NCBI RefSeq assembly: GCF_000956595.1
Contig: NZ_JYOO01000015.1
Location: 1-64,000 of the forward strand
DNA: 64,000 bases
Direction: 5' to 3'
From: Priestia aryabhattai B8W22
GTDB taxonomy: Bacteria > Bacillota > Bacilli > Bacillales > Bacillaceae_H
The notes below the pieces were generated by a model. The model was not told the origin of the DNA, ran no database searches, and saw nothing but the letters and a program-made list of their open reading frames with translations. Both the position numbers and the translations under genes were made by a program. Shown here piece by piece: positions 37,548 to 45,348 of this stretch. Every line of letters starts with the position of its first letter. The stretch's first letter is position 1.

Positions 37548-38159
37548 ATGACAAAAGATTTTTTTGATGTGGTAAATGAACGTACATCGATTCGAGAATA
37601 TGACTCTTCAGCTAAATTAAGCAAAGAAGAATTAACGGAACTTTTAGAAGCAACAGTGAAGTCACCATCAGCTTGGAACTTACAGCACTGGCATTTCGTT
37701 GTTATTACAGACCAAGATGCGAAAGAACGTCTACTTCCAATTGCTTACAACCAAAAACAAATTACAGAAGCAGGCGCTGTAGTAGCTGTCTTAGGTGATT
37801 TAGAAGCCAATAAAAATGTAGATGACGTGTACAATCCGCTAGTTGAAGCAGGTCACATGACAGAAGACGTAAAAAATATTTTGTCGGGACAAATTAACGG
37901 CGCTTATAAAAACGGTGCTTTTGCCCGCGATGCAGCGTTTACGAATGCTTCACTTGCATCTATGACATTCATGCTTGCAGCAAAAGCAAAAGGATTAGAC
38001 ACTTGCTCAATGGGCGGATTTAACGCTCAAAAATTTGTAGAAGAATTTAAAATTGAGGATCGATACATTCCGGTTATGCTTATTTCAGTTGGAAAAGCGG
38101 CTAAAGAAGCACATGCTAGCGATCGTTTACCATTGGACCAAGTTACAACTTGGATTTAA
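37548..38159 (+). CDS. Nitroreductase family protein, YodC-like
   Basis: A 203-residue FMN-dependent oxidoreductase of the nitroreductase superfamily. The N-terminal FMN-phosphate motif is ERTSIREYD, then SPSAWNLQHWHF, and near the C-terminus GKAAKEAHASDRLPL. It most resembles B. subtilis YodC (202 residues). Members reduce nitro or quinone compounds with NAD(P)H; the natural substrate here is unknown. GGAGG precedes the ATG; it has its own promoter and terminator. Confidence 0.9.
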   Translation: MTKDFFDVVNERTSIREYDSSAKLSKEELTELLEATVKSPSAWNLQHWHFVVITDQDAKERLLPIAYNQKQITEAGAVVAVLGDLEANKNVDDVYNPLVEAGHMTEDVKNILSGQINGAYKNGAFARDAAFTNASLASMTFMLAAKAKGLDTCSMGGFNAQKFVEEFKIEDRYIPVMLISVGKAAKEAHASDRLPLDQVTTWI

Positions 38160-38160
38160 C

Positions 38161-38189
38161 AAAAAACCCTGCAGCTGCAGGGTTTTTCT
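38161..38189. terminator. Bidirectional terminator after the nitroreductase gene
   Basis: AAAAACCCTGCAG / CTGCAGGGTTTTT palindrome between convergent genes. Confidence 0.88.
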
Positions 38190-38195
38190 ATGTAA

Positions 38196-38981
38196 CTAAA
38201 TGGACTTTACCATGCCTCCGTCGATTAGAAATGACTGGCCTGTCATATATGAATTCGCTCCTGAGACCAAGAAAGCAACGGCTTTAGCAAACTCTTCAGG
38301 CTGACCGTAGCGCTTAAGAGGAATTTGGTTTCTCATCTCTTCTTCAATTTCTGAAACGTCTACTCCCAATTTTTCAGCACGAATGGTATCTAGCTCTTTC
38401 ACTCGGTCTGTTGCAATTCTTCCTGGTGCAACCGTGTTAATTAAGATACCGTCTTCCGCTAGTTCTGAAGCAAGTGTTTTGGTAAGTCCCACGATTCCTG
38501 TACGGAAGGTATTTGACAGAATAAGTCCAGCAATTGGCTCTTTAATGGAAGAAGAAGCAATATTGACAATACGCCCTCCGCTCTTTTTCATAACGGGCAC
38601 TACCTCACGAATAATACGAATATAGCTGAGGAGATTTAATTCAAATGCATGCTTCCAATCATCATCTGTTAACGAAAGGAAGTTCCCAGCTTTAGGACCT
38701 CCTGTATTATTAATTAAAATATCAATAGTTCCAAACGTATCTACTGTATATTGAATAACATCTTGAATGTCTTCAGTTTTTGTGACATCTGCCGTTTTAT
38801 GTAACACTTGTCCGCTTCCAAGATATGAAATCTCTTCCGCTACTTGGGCTAGTTTCTCTTCTGAGCGACTTGCAATCATAACGTTTGCGCCTTCTTCTGC
38901 GAGCCTGGCAGCAATCGCTTTGCCAAGCCCTTGGCTGGCTGCAAATACAAGGGCTGTTTTTCCTTTTAATTCAACATCCAT
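38196..38981 (-). CDS. SDR-family oxidoreductase
   Basis: Classical short-chain dehydrogenase, 261 residues from ATG 38981 (GAGGTG seven bases upstream). The frame opens 31 codons earlier but that part carries the ribosome binding site. The nucleotide loop reads AASQGLGKA rather than TGxxxGIG, a variant of a known Bacillus subgroup; NNTGGP is present. The catalytic Ser is in IASSSIKEP. Where Tyr is expected, the sequence reads LSNTFRTGIVGLTK, with the Tyr apparently replaced. It resembles 3-oxoacyl-ACP reductase-like proteins, but the missing Tyr makes that activity doubtful. Confidence 0.82.
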   Translation of the reverse strand: MDVELKGKTALVFAASQGLGKAIAARLAEEGANVMIASRSEEKLAQVAEEISYLGSGQVLHKTADVTKTEDIQDVIQYTVDTFGTIDILINNTGGPKAGNFLSLTDDDWKHAFELNLLSYIRIIREVVPVMKKSGGRIVNIASSSIKEPIAGLILSNTFRTGIVGLTKTLASELAEDGILINTVAPGRIATDRVKELDTIRAEKLGVDVSEIEEEMRNQIPLKRYGQPEEFAKAVAFLVSGANSYMTGQSFLIDGGMVKSI

Positions 38982-39125
38982 TTCTTTCACCTCGTCTAAT
39001 AGTTCGAATCTTTTTAACTTTATCACGTTCTCGTCAAATTCTTCAATAAATATGAAATAATTTCTTTTCTCCATATGGTATACTTAATTATCTGAAAATT
39101 ATTTCTTAAAGGAGGCAAAAAAGCA

Positions 39126-39821
39126 GTGTATAAAAAGCAATGCTTTGTCTTTCATCAAAATAAGCCTGTAATATGTACGGTACGATCATATACATCGAAT
39201 GACTTCGATGAGTTGATTCGGATTCAAGAAGAAAGTTTTCCCCCTCCTTTCCCTTCGGAATTATTATGGAGCAAAGATCAGTTAAATAACCATGTTTCCC
39301 TTTTTCAGGATGGAGCGCTATGCGTGGAGATAGACGGGACAATATGCGGATCTATCACAAGCGCGATTGTTTCAGTGGAAGGAAATGCGGCTCACACCTG
39401 GGATGAAGTAACAGGAAGCGGATATATTCATACGCACGACCCTTCTGGTAATACGCTTTATGTAGTAGACGTGTGCGTCACTCCTTCGCATCGATCGATG
39501 GGGCTCGGGAAACTGCTTTTGCAGTCTTTATATGAAGTTGTGATTCATTACAAGTTAGAAAGGCTGCTCGGCGGGTGCCGCATCCCTGGATACGCACCAG
39601 TGTCTTCCTTGTACACGCCCGTTGAATACATGAACCTTGTATCAGCTGGAACTCTCTACGATCCCGTTATGACCTTTTTGATGCGCTGTGGCAGAACGCC
39701 TATTGGCCTTGCAGCAAATTATATTGAAGATGAAGATTCACACAACTACGCCGTACTAATGGAATGGAAAAATCCATTTTATAAGGCTATTCAAAAAGAG
39801 GCTGAGACAAAAGTATTTTAG
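39126..39821 (+). CDS. GNAT-family N-acetyltransferase
   Basis: A 231-residue acetyltransferase. The GNAT core runs about residues 20-170, with acetyl-CoA motif A in DVCVTPSHRSMGLGKLL. A conserved tail of about 60 residues, including the RTPIGLAANY segment, follows. GTG start, AAAGGAGG eight bases upstream. Divergent from the SDR gene. Acceptor substrate unknown. Its terminator is a fragment related to the end of the interspersed repeat family. Confidence 0.85.
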   Translation: MYKKQCFVFHQNKPVICTVRSYTSNDFDELIRIQEESFPPPFPSELLWSKDQLNNHVSLFQDGALCVEIDGTICGSITSAIVSVEGNAAHTWDEVTGSGYIHTHDPSGNTLYVVDVCVTPSHRSMGLGKLLLQSLYEVVIHYKLERLLGGCRIPGYAPVSSLYTPVEYMNLVSAGTLYDPVMTFLMRCGRTPIGLAANYIEDEDSHNYAVLMEWKNPFYKAIQKEAETKVF

Positions 39822-39836
39822 CCCAGCCTCTTTTTA
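39794..39836 (+). terminator. Intrinsic terminator after the acetyltransferase gene
   Basis: GAGGCTG / CAGCCTC stem with T5. The loop, with GAGACAAAAGTATTTTAG, is shared with the distal end of the interspersed repeats. Confidence 0.85.
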
Positions 39837-39838
39837 GA

Positions 39839-40615
39839 TTATTGAACTTCTTCAATGCTCCACTCTAATTCTTTATGAGTCAGAACAAGATGCGCCTGCA
39901 ATTTACTCATCTCTTTGTGCTCAAACCGATCATTATACATTTCATTCATATCGTCAAAATCACCGATTGTATACAAAGGAATTTTAATATCTTTACGGGA
40001 TTGCACCATATGTTCGAAATCAATAAACAAACCGTCATTTGTTAAAGTAAGAAGAGTATTGGCCAAAACAAGCGGCAAAATCGGATATTCTAACTTCTTC
40101 CTTCTAAATACAAATCTTTTTTGCTTAATTTCTGACATTTTTAACGGAATGATTCGGCTTAAAATATGCTTCATATCATACACGTCTCGAAAATAGATTT
40201 TGTTATAAAATCCATCATCATGAGCTAAATAAACAAATTGATTACCCAGTTTATTATTAAATGGCGAATTGAGCGGTTTTTTTAAATGACCTAAATACAG
40301 CAGAGCTGCAATATCTTGAGGTTCTAACAAATCCAACGAAGATATATCCTCAAAATCAATCCAACAAAAATCGCCATAATTATAAACATCATCCTCTGCT
40401 AAAAGATGAATTTGTTCTTCTTCTACGTAGTCCATATGGGTTTGGTAATGGTAATCACTGTCTTCAAAACCGTGCTTTAACAATAATATATTTGCAAGCG
40501 GCGTAGGAAGGGAATGATAAAACTCTTTAAATTCAATTCCATATGTAATAAAGCATTTTTTATTTACATGGCCATTAATATAAACGATATCTCTTATTTC
40601 ATCTGCTTTACTCAA
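39839..40615 (-). CDS. Conserved-looking protein, unknown function
   Basis: A 258-residue soluble acidic protein without signal peptide or membrane segments. It contains Asp/Tyr/Phe-rich stretches (YGDFCWIDFEDISSLDLL, LAHDDGFYNKIYFRDVYD). I recognise no family. The initiator is ATG, but I see only a weak ribosome binding site. It has no operon partners, sitting between the acetyltransferase and a LysR regulator. The reading frame is long and codon use fits its neighbours, so it is a real gene. Confidence 0.75.
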   Translation of the reverse strand: MSKADEIRDIVYINGHVNKKCFITYGIEFKEFYHSLPTPLANILLLKHGFEDSDYHYQTHMDYVEEEQIHLLAEDDVYNYGDFCWIDFEDISSLDLLEPQDIAALLYLGHLKKPLNSPFNNKLGNQFVYLAHDDGFYNKIYFRDVYDMKHILSRIIPLKMSEIKQKRFVFRRKKLEYPILPLVLANTLLTLTNDGLFIDFEHMVQSRKDIKIPLYTIGDFDDMNEMYNDRFEHKEMSKLQAHLVLTHKELEWSIEEVQ

Positions 40616-40856
40616 CCGTTCTAACCACCTTATTGATTGATTCTGTGATCGATATGTAACCGTTCTACTGATTTATATATTATACTTCTAAAATAAACAA
40701 TGTGTAAATATATATTGTTGGCAATTTCTTTCGTATTCACTACCTCTTCTACTGATCATTTCAGTTGATATGAAAGAAAGGTATAGAGCTGTTTATGAAT
40801 GTGGTAGAATGTGTGTATCTTATTAATTAGCATGTATGAACACGGAGGTATACAAA

Positions 40857-41732
40857 ATGGATGTTCGCCATTTGCATTACTTAACAGAAGTGGCTAAACA
40901 TAAAAATTTCACAAGAGCTTCTGAAGCGCTGCATATTTCTCAACCTTCCCTCAGTAAAATGGTTAAATCATTAGAAGAAGAGCTCGGCACACCTTTGTTT
41001 GATCGCGCTGGCAAACAAGTGCAGCTTACCGATGCAGGAATGATTGTGTACGAGCAAGCTGAAAGCATTTTATCTTCTCTCCGAGATTTATCGGATTCCC
41101 TCTATGATTTAATGCATTTAAAAAGAGGAACCATCAAAATAGGCATTCCCCCTATTATTGGTACATTGTTTTTTCCTACTATTATTAAAGCATTTCGAGA
41201 GCAATACCCTGAGATTGATATTCAATTAGTGGAATATGGCGCTAAACGAATGCAAAAATTTGTGGAACAAGGAGAAGTGGATGTGGGGGTAGTTTTACTT
41301 CCAGTTGATGAAAATATGTTTTTTACGACTCCTTTAGCCCGAGAAACGCTGCAGCTTGTTGTGCATAAATCTCATCCGTTGGCTCAGCATTCTACGATTT
41401 CATTAAAAGAGTTAAAAGACGAAACGCTTATTTCCTTTCATGAAGACTTCACCATGCATGAAATGGTCTATAACGAATGTTTAAAAAATGGATTTACGCC
41501 TAATATTGCTTTTAAAAGCTCTCAGTGGGACTTCATTGGAGAGCTGGTCGCTGCTAATCTCGGCATTGCTCTTTTCCCTTATTCATTATGTGAAAAGCTT
41601 GATTTGGAGCATATGAAAGTAATTAATCTCGAGAATGCTATTCCATGGGAAATTGCTTTAATCGTTAAAAAAGATCGCTATATCTCTTATGCTACACAGG
41701 CTTTTATTGATTATATTAAAAGTACAGTTTAA
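40857..41732 (+). CDS. LysR-family regulator, CidR/YwbI-like
   Basis: A 291-residue LysR-type regulator starting MDVRHLHYLTEVAKHKNF. The helix-turn-helix is FTRASEALHISQPSLSKMVK and the effector domain follows. It lies 516 bases upstream of cidA-cidB homologues on the same strand, the context of CidR (YwbI in B. subtilis), which activates cidAB in response to acetate or pyruvate overflow. I chose ATG 40857 behind GGAGGT; the frame opens seven codons earlier, across the ribosome binding site. Confidence 0.85.
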   Translation: MDVRHLHYLTEVAKHKNFTRASEALHISQPSLSKMVKSLEEELGTPLFDRAGKQVQLTDAGMIVYEQAESILSSLRDLSDSLYDLMHLKRGTIKIGIPPIIGTLFFPTIIKAFREQYPEIDIQLVEYGAKRMQKFVEQGEVDVGVVLLPVDENMFFTTPLARETLQLVVHKSHPLAQHSTISLKELKDETLISFHEDFTMHEMVYNECLKNGFTPNIAFKSSQWDFIGELVAANLGIALFPYSLCEKLDLEHMKVINLENAIPWEIALIVKKDRYISYATQAFIDYIKSTV

Positions 41733-41739
41733 CAAAGCT

Positions 41740-41935
41740 GAGACAAAAGTAGTTTTATTAAAAATCCGAACGAGTTTGATGGAGAATCAAACTCATTCGG
41801 ATTTTTTCATGGCGGTGAACGTAGGTTTCATATATGTAGCAATGTAACAAGTCATTCACACTAAATCATTTATCCAATCGGTTCGTCTTTAGATTGAATG
41901 AATGCAGGCATGTCTCCATCTCTTTTTTTGATTGC
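41740..41935. repeat. Interspersed repeat, copy C, core deleted
   Basis: The inverse orientation of copies A and B. It starts with GCTGAGACAAAAGTAG and a terminator hairpin, then GTGAACGTAGGTTTCATATATG, and ends with GTTCGTCTTTAGATTG...GTCTC, matching the reverse complement of the left end of copy B. The GC-rich core is missing. It provides the terminator of the LysR gene. Confidence 0.7.
41760..41808 (+). terminator. Terminator of the LysR gene within repeat copy C
   Basis: AAAAATCCGAACGAGTTTGA / TCAAACTCATTCGGATTTTT stem (one mismatch) with T6. Confidence 0.85.
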
Positions 41936-42018
41936 CTTTTATTAAATAATTAGACCTTATATTTCACAAACTCTTTTTTGAAAAGGTTACCAACGCATTT
42001 GTAAAGAGATTTCTTACA

Positions 42019-42051
42019 ACTATAACTAAAAAGAATAGTTATCATAGTTAT
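42019..42051 (+). promoter_or_regulatory. Candidate LysR-type operator upstream of cidA
   Basis: ATAACTA (42022-42028) and TAGTTAT (42036-42042) form an inverted repeat, and TAGTTAT recurs at 42045-42051. Dyads of this size about 200 bases ahead of a LysR target are typical of this regulator class; the link to the adjacent regulator is inference. Confidence 0.45.
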
Positions 42052-42158
42052 TATATATTTCATATTATAGTCGTTTTTTTGTAAGATAAGTGTGTAGCAT
42101 TCATTTACTTAAGTTGTATCCCCATTTGCAAAATCCAAATAGTTTCTCTTTTCCCATG

Positions 42159-42191
42159 ATGGAGTCGTCTTTTCAGCATAGACGACTCCAT
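42159..42191 (+). other. Perfect hairpin in the cidA leader
   Basis: 11-bp perfect inverted repeat ATGGAGTCGTC / GACGACTCCAT with an 11-base loop, 58 bases before the cidA ATG, with no T run after it. Confidence 0.7.
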
Positions 42192-42248
42192 TATTGTCTC
42201 AACAAACTAGGAATGAATGAATAAAAACATAAATAAAGGAGGCTAATC

Positions 42249-42617
42249 ATGAAATTGATTATGGTGATTTTACAGATTTTATTACTAACGGCTCTGTTTT
42301 TAATAGGAGAAAGTATTTCACAGTGGTTTGACCTCCCAGTGCCAGGTAGTATCATCGGATTTTTCTTACTGTTTTTCTTACTGTATTTTAAAGTAATTAA
42401 ATTAAGCTGGGTTGAACAAGGTGGAACACTGTTAGTGGGAGAACTATTATTATTTTTCATACCAGCCGTCGTTGGACTCATCAATTATGGAGATGTATTG
42501 ATGCATTTTGGAATCCAGATTGTGATTATTATCACAATCAGTACGATTATTGTGATGTCTATAACAGGAATCATTGCAGAACATATTTCAAGAAGAAAGG
42601 AAGGTTCGCTAAAATGA
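42249..42617 (+). CDS. cidA: Holin-like protein CidA (LrgA/YwbH family)
   Basis: A 122-residue membrane protein with about four helices, of the CidA/LrgA family. The typical LPVPGSIIGFFLLF segment is near residue 30. Family members influence autolysis, murein hydrolase activity and, in Bacillus, pyruvate transport or overflow metabolism. AAAGGAGG lies before the ATG. The gene overlaps cidB by 4 bases (ATGA), so the two are translationally coupled. A LysR regulator of the CidR type is upstream. Confidence 0.9.
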   Translation: MKLIMVILQILLLTALFLIGESISQWFDLPVPGSIIGFFLLFFLLYFKVIKLSWVEQGGTLLVGELLLFFIPAVVGLINYGDVLMHFGIQIVIIITISTIIVMSITGIIAEHISRRKEGSLK

Positions 42618-43300
42618 CATTACTCACATGGATTGCTCTTCCGCTTACACTGCTCGTTTATATCGGCACAAAAGTGCTCTATAAAAAATATAAGTCTATG
42701 CTAGTTTCCCCTATTTTACTAGCCCCCATTCTTTTAATTGGCATCTTATTAGTAACGAATGGCTCTTATGATCATTATAAGCAAGGTGCCAGTGCGATTA
42801 GCTTTATGCTTGGACCAGCAACCGTTGCTTTTGCTGTTCCTATGTTTAAATATTTTGATTTACTCAAAAAACATCGTGTTGAAATCAGCTTAAGCGTAGG
42901 GCTTGGAACGTTTGCTGCCATGATTTCTTCCATGCTATTAGCATTAGTGTTTCATTTACAATCAACGCTGGTTCATAGCTTGATCCCAAGATCGGTTACG
43001 ATTCCTATTGCCGTTAATGTATCTCAGACGCTAGGAGGCGATCCGAATATTACCATCATGTTTGTGATTATAACCGGTGTAGTAGGATGTATGGTTGCGC
43101 CAAAACTAATTAAGCTCCTCGCACTGCACTCTTCTTTAGCAAGAGGTCTTCTTTTAGGAGTAGCTTCTCATGGGACAGGTACAGCAAGAGCTTTTGAATT
43201 TGGAAAAATTGAAGGTACTTTTTCTAGCCTTGGCATGATCGTAGCAGCACTTCTTACAATGCTGTTCGCAAATATGCTTCTGCCTACTATTTTCGCTTAA
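42614..43300 (+). CDS. cidB: CidB/LrgB family membrane protein
   Basis: A 228-residue membrane protein with six to seven hydrophobic helices, partner of CidA. Conserved features are LGPATVAFAVPMF, LIPRSVTIPIAV and SHGTGTARAFEFG. It acts with CidA in the membrane; in Bacillus the homologous pairs have been tied to pyruvate transport, others to lysis. Start ATG overlaps the cidA stop. It ends at a bidirectional terminator shared with ptsI. Confidence 0.9.
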   Translation: MTLLTWIALPLTLLVYIGTKVLYKKYKSMLVSPILLAPILLIGILLVTNGSYDHYKQGASAISFMLGPATVAFAVPMFKYFDLLKKHRVEISLSVGLGTFAAMISSMLLALVFHLQSTLVHSLIPRSVTIPIAVNVSQTLGGDPNITIMFVIITGVVGCMVAPKLIKLLALHSSLARGLLLGVASHGTGTARAFEFGKIEGTFSSLGMIVAALLTMLFANMLLPTIFA

Positions 43301-43305
43301 AAGAT

Positions 43306-43342
43306 AAAAAAAGGTGTGATCATATATGATCACACCTTTTTA
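43306..43342. terminator. Bidirectional terminator between cidB and ptsI
   Basis: AAAAGGTGTGATCATA / TATGATCACACCTTTT perfect palindrome between convergent genes. Confidence 0.92.
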
Positions 43343-45064
43343 TTATCCAATATGAAAAGTTGATTTTACGAACTCAATAACTTCTTCTGTAGAAGACATT
43401 GATAGAATTGTATCTAAATGAGGTTCGATATCAGCTTTTGATAATTGACGGATTTGAGAACGAGCTTTCAGGATAGATGTTGCACTCATTGAGAATTCAT
43501 CTAAGCCTAAGCCTAAAAGAATTGGAATTGCAATCTCATCTCCTGCCATCTCTCCGCACATGCCTACCCACTTACCTTCTTTGTGAGCCGCTTTGATTAC
43601 CATATTCACTAAGCGAAGAATCGCTGGGTTATACGGTTGATATAAATAAGACACGCGCTCATTCATGCGGTCAGCAGCAAGCGTGTATTGAATTAAATCG
43701 TTTGTTCCGATAGAGAAGAAATCTACTTCTTTAGCAAATAAATCTGCGATTACCGCTGAAGAAGGAATCTCTACCATCATCCCTACTTCGATGTCTTCCG
43801 AAACTTGTACGCCTTCTTGTTGAAGTTTTGCTTTTTCTTCTAAAAGAATAGCTTTTGCTTGACGGAACTCATCAACAGTAGCAATCATAGGAAACATAAT
43901 TTTCAGATTACCGTATACGCTTGCACGCAGAAGCGCACGAAGCTGTGTACGGAACATGTCTTGCATCTCTAGACATAAGCGAATGGCACGGAATCCTAAG
44001 AATGGGTTCATTTCTTTTGGTAGATTTAAATAAGGAAGCTCTTTATCTCCACCAATGTCAAGAGTACGAACAACCACTGGTTTGCCTTCCATACGTTCAA
44101 GAACTGTTTTATAAGAAGTAAACTGCTCTTCTTCCGTCGGAAGCTCTTCGCGGCCCATATATAAGAATTCTGTACGATAAAGACCAACGCCTTCGCCGCC
44201 GTTTTCTAATACGCCTTTTACATCTTCCGGTGTACCAATGTTAGCTGCAAGTTCAACGTGATGATCATCAGCTGAAACCGTTTTTTCATTTACAAGCTTA
44301 GCCCATTCAGCTTTTTGTTCTGCATACTCAGCGGCTTTTTTCTCGTAAGCTTTTACTGTTTCTTCGCTTGGATCAACGATAACTTCGCCATCTAAACCAT
44401 CAACAATTACTAATACGCCGTTTTGAATATCTTCCATAACTGTTTTTGTACCTACAACAGCTGGGATCTCCATTGAACGCGCCATAATTGCTGAGTGAGA
44501 AGTACGTCCGCCAATATCTGTTGTAAATCCTTTTACGAACTTACGATTTAACTGTGCTGTATCAGACGGCGTTAAATCTTCTGCGATAATGACAACTTCT
44601 TCTGAGATTAAGCTTGGATTTGAAACGTTTACACCTAAAAGATGAGCTAATACACGCTTTGTTACGTCGCGGATATCAGCAGCACGTTCTTTCATATATT
44701 CATTGTCCATTGACTCAAACATATTAATAAACATTGCCGCTACTTCATCAAGTGCATGTTCAGCGTTTACATTTTCATTTGTAATTTTATCTTTAATTGG
44801 ATTAATAAGTTCAGGATCGCTTAGAACTAATAAGTGAGCTTCAAAGATTTCTGCTTTGTCATCTCCAAGTTCTTTACGAGCGTGCTCTCTAATAATTTCA
44901 AGTTCTGATTTTGATTTTTCTAGTGCAGCTTCTAGACGTGCTACTTCTGCTTCAACTTCGGTTACTGATTTTTTTTCAACGGTTAATTCTGGATTTTCTA
45001 GACGAAATGCTTTAGCAATAGCAATGCCGCTAGAAGCGGCAATGCCTTGAATTTCCTTTGTCAT
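43343..45064 (-). CDS. ptsI: PTS Enzyme I
   Basis: Phosphoenolpyruvate-protein phosphotransferase, 573 residues. It takes phosphate from PEP and passes it to HPr. The active His190 lies in [12 protein letters not shown]; the PEP-binding C-terminal barrel has [15 protein letters not shown] and MCGEMAGD. Its ATG overlaps the ptsH stop by one base (TAATG), so ptsHI are translationally coupled. It is the last gene of the ptsGHI unit, with the terminator directly downstream. Confidence 0.97.
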   Translation of the reverse strand: MTKEIQGIAASSGIAIAKAFRLENPELTVEKKSVTEVEAEVARLEAALEKSKSELEIIREHARKELGDDKAEIFEAHLLVLSDPELINPIKDKITNENVNAEHALDEVAAMFINMFESMDNEYMKERAADIRDVTKRVLAHLLGVNVSNPSLISEEVVIIAEDLTPSDTAQLNRKFVKGFTTDIGGRTSHSAIMARSMEIPAVVGTKTVMEDIQNGVLVIVDGLDGEVIVDPSEETVKAYEKKAAEYAEQKAEWAKLVNEKTVSADDHHVELAANIGTPEDVKGVLENGGEGVGLYRTEFLYMGREELPTEEEQFTSYKTVLERMEGKPVVVRTLDIGGDKELPYLNLPKEMNPFLGFRAIRLCLEMQDMFRTQLRALLRASVYGNLKIMFPMIATVDEFRQAKAILLEEKAKLQQEGVQVSEDIEVGMMVEIPSSAVIADLFAKEVDFFSIGTNDLIQYTLAADRMNERVSYLYQPYNPAILRLVNMVIKAAHKEGKWVGMCGEMAGDEIAIPILLGLGLDEFSMSATSILKARSQIRQLSKADIEPHLDTILSMSSTEEVIEFVKSTFHIG

Positions 45065-45330
45065 TATTCGCCTAATCCTTCTTTGCTCATTGTATCTTCA
45101 AGAGCAGCAAGTGCATCTGCTTCATCAGAACCTTCTGCAGAGATAGTGATTGTAGCGCCTTTTTGAATACCTAAAGACATAACGCCCATGATTGATTTTA
45201 AGTTTACAGTTTTACCGTTGAATTCTAAGTTGATATCAGAATCAAATTTGCTTGCTGCTTGTACTAAAGTTGTTGCTGGACGTGCGTGAATTCCTGAGTC
45301 TGCTGTTACTGTAAATGTTTTTTGTGCCAT
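45064..45330 (-). CDS. ptsH: Phosphocarrier protein HPr
   Basis: An 88-residue HPr. His15 (GIHARPAT) is phosphorylated by Enzyme I, and Ser46 ([12 protein letters not shown]) is the site of HPr kinase, so it serves both sugar transport and carbon catabolite control through CcpA. AAAGGAG precedes the ATG. It lies 18 bases downstream of ptsG and overlaps ptsI. It is intact, although ptsG upstream is frameshifted. Confidence 0.97.
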
Positions 45331-45348
45331 GTTAAATCAATCTCCTTT

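Noticed and set aside
42191-42484. Minus-strand 97-codon frame opposite cidA
   Set aside because: Antisense shadow of a hydrophobic membrane-protein gene. Its Asn/Lys/Ser-rich composition is what hydrophobic codons give in reverse.
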